Origin: Alteromonadaceae bacterium
GTDB taxonomy: Bacteria; Pseudomonadota; Gammaproteobacteria; Enterobacterales; Alteromonadaceae
Reading direction: 5' to 3'
Length of the DNA: 56,613 nucleotides
NCBI GenBank assembly: GCA_015491935.1
Contig: WGGB01000207.1
Location: forward strand, 1-56,613
This document shows positions 56,538-56,613 of this stretch, piece by piece; position 1 is the stretch's first letter, and every line of letters begins with the position of its first letter. A program made the translations under genes and the position numbers. Below the pieces are notes generated by a model. That model was not told where the DNA came from. It searched no databases and worked only from the letters and a program-made list of their open reading frames with translations.

Positions 56538-56613
56538 TGGGGTGGCTAAAGGGACTTGAACCCTCGACAACCGGAATCACAATCCGGGGCTCTACCAACT
56601 GAGCTATAGCCAC
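56538..56613 (-). tRNA. tRNA-His (anticodon GTG)
   Basis: 76 nt are visible on the minus strand: acceptor GTGGCTA/TAGCCAC, D arm GCTCAGTTGGTAGAGC, anticodon loop TTGTGAT, T arm GAGGGTTCAAGTCCCTT, encoded CCA. The extra G at position -1 that bacterial tRNA-His needs would be the next base, just outside the window. It is upstream of tRNA-Pro in the same cluster; E. coli has hisR and proM together too. Confidence 0.96.

Overview
The window is a chromosomal segment of an AT-rich marine gammaproteobacterium of the order Alteromonadales, most likely a Colwelliaceae member (Colwellia or Thalassotalea type). This rests on the low GC, the gene content (PriC, ThiDE fusion, SapABCDF, psp, the hupB-lon-clpX-clpP-tig block, TonB receptors beside flavin-dependent halogenase-like genes, a SonM-type methyltransferase) and the gene order. 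Species cannot be fixed by eye.

Layout. 1-4.1 kb: a methyltransferase cut by the window edge and a TonB-dependent receptor. 4-9.1 kb: TSUP permease, PriC, tryptophan 2,3-dioxygenase (kynA), a ComFB protein, the 4.5S SRP RNA gene, an acyltransferase and a DUF3014 protein. 9.2-14.3 kb: an aromatic amino-acid catabolic block (phhA, phhB, tyrR, fahA, maiA) with three TyrR-box-like sites, one of them perfect. 14.3-25.4 kb: the envelope-stress and peptide-transport block ycjF-ycjX-pspC-pspB-pspA, divergent pspF, then sapABCDF. 25.4-34.2 kb: proteostasis genes ppiD, hupB, lon (with a sigma-32-like promoter), clpX, clpP and tig. 34.5-40.7 kb: thiamine biosynthesis (thiC-thiO-thiS-thiG-thiDE) behind a TPP riboswitch. 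40.7-50.1 kb: an accessory block with an MFS transporter, two small unknown proteins, two flavin-dependent halogenase-family genes and a large TonB receptor. Three identical 14-bp LacI-type operators mark the MFS gene and the receptor as one regulon. Behind the receptor lie decayed gene fragments and a GC-rich palindrome, then a degenerate ISAs1-family element (50.1-51.4 kb).

51.4-56.6 kb: a PEP-CTERM secreted protein, a GNAT acetyltransferase, a two-gene split-borosin (SonM/SonA-like) RiPP locus, a TPR-GGDEF diguanylate cyclase, and a minus-strand tRNA-His/tRNA-Pro cluster. The tRNA-Pro is followed by three tandem copies of its own 3' half joined by short octamer repeats.

The two most unusual items are the split borosin pair (53082-54215), predicted to make a backbone N-methylated peptide, and the tRNA-Pro-derived tandem repeats (56056-56394), which recall the tyrT/rtT repeats of E. 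coli. The accessory receptor/halogenase/MFS regulon with a decayed neighbouring gene is the next most interesting region.
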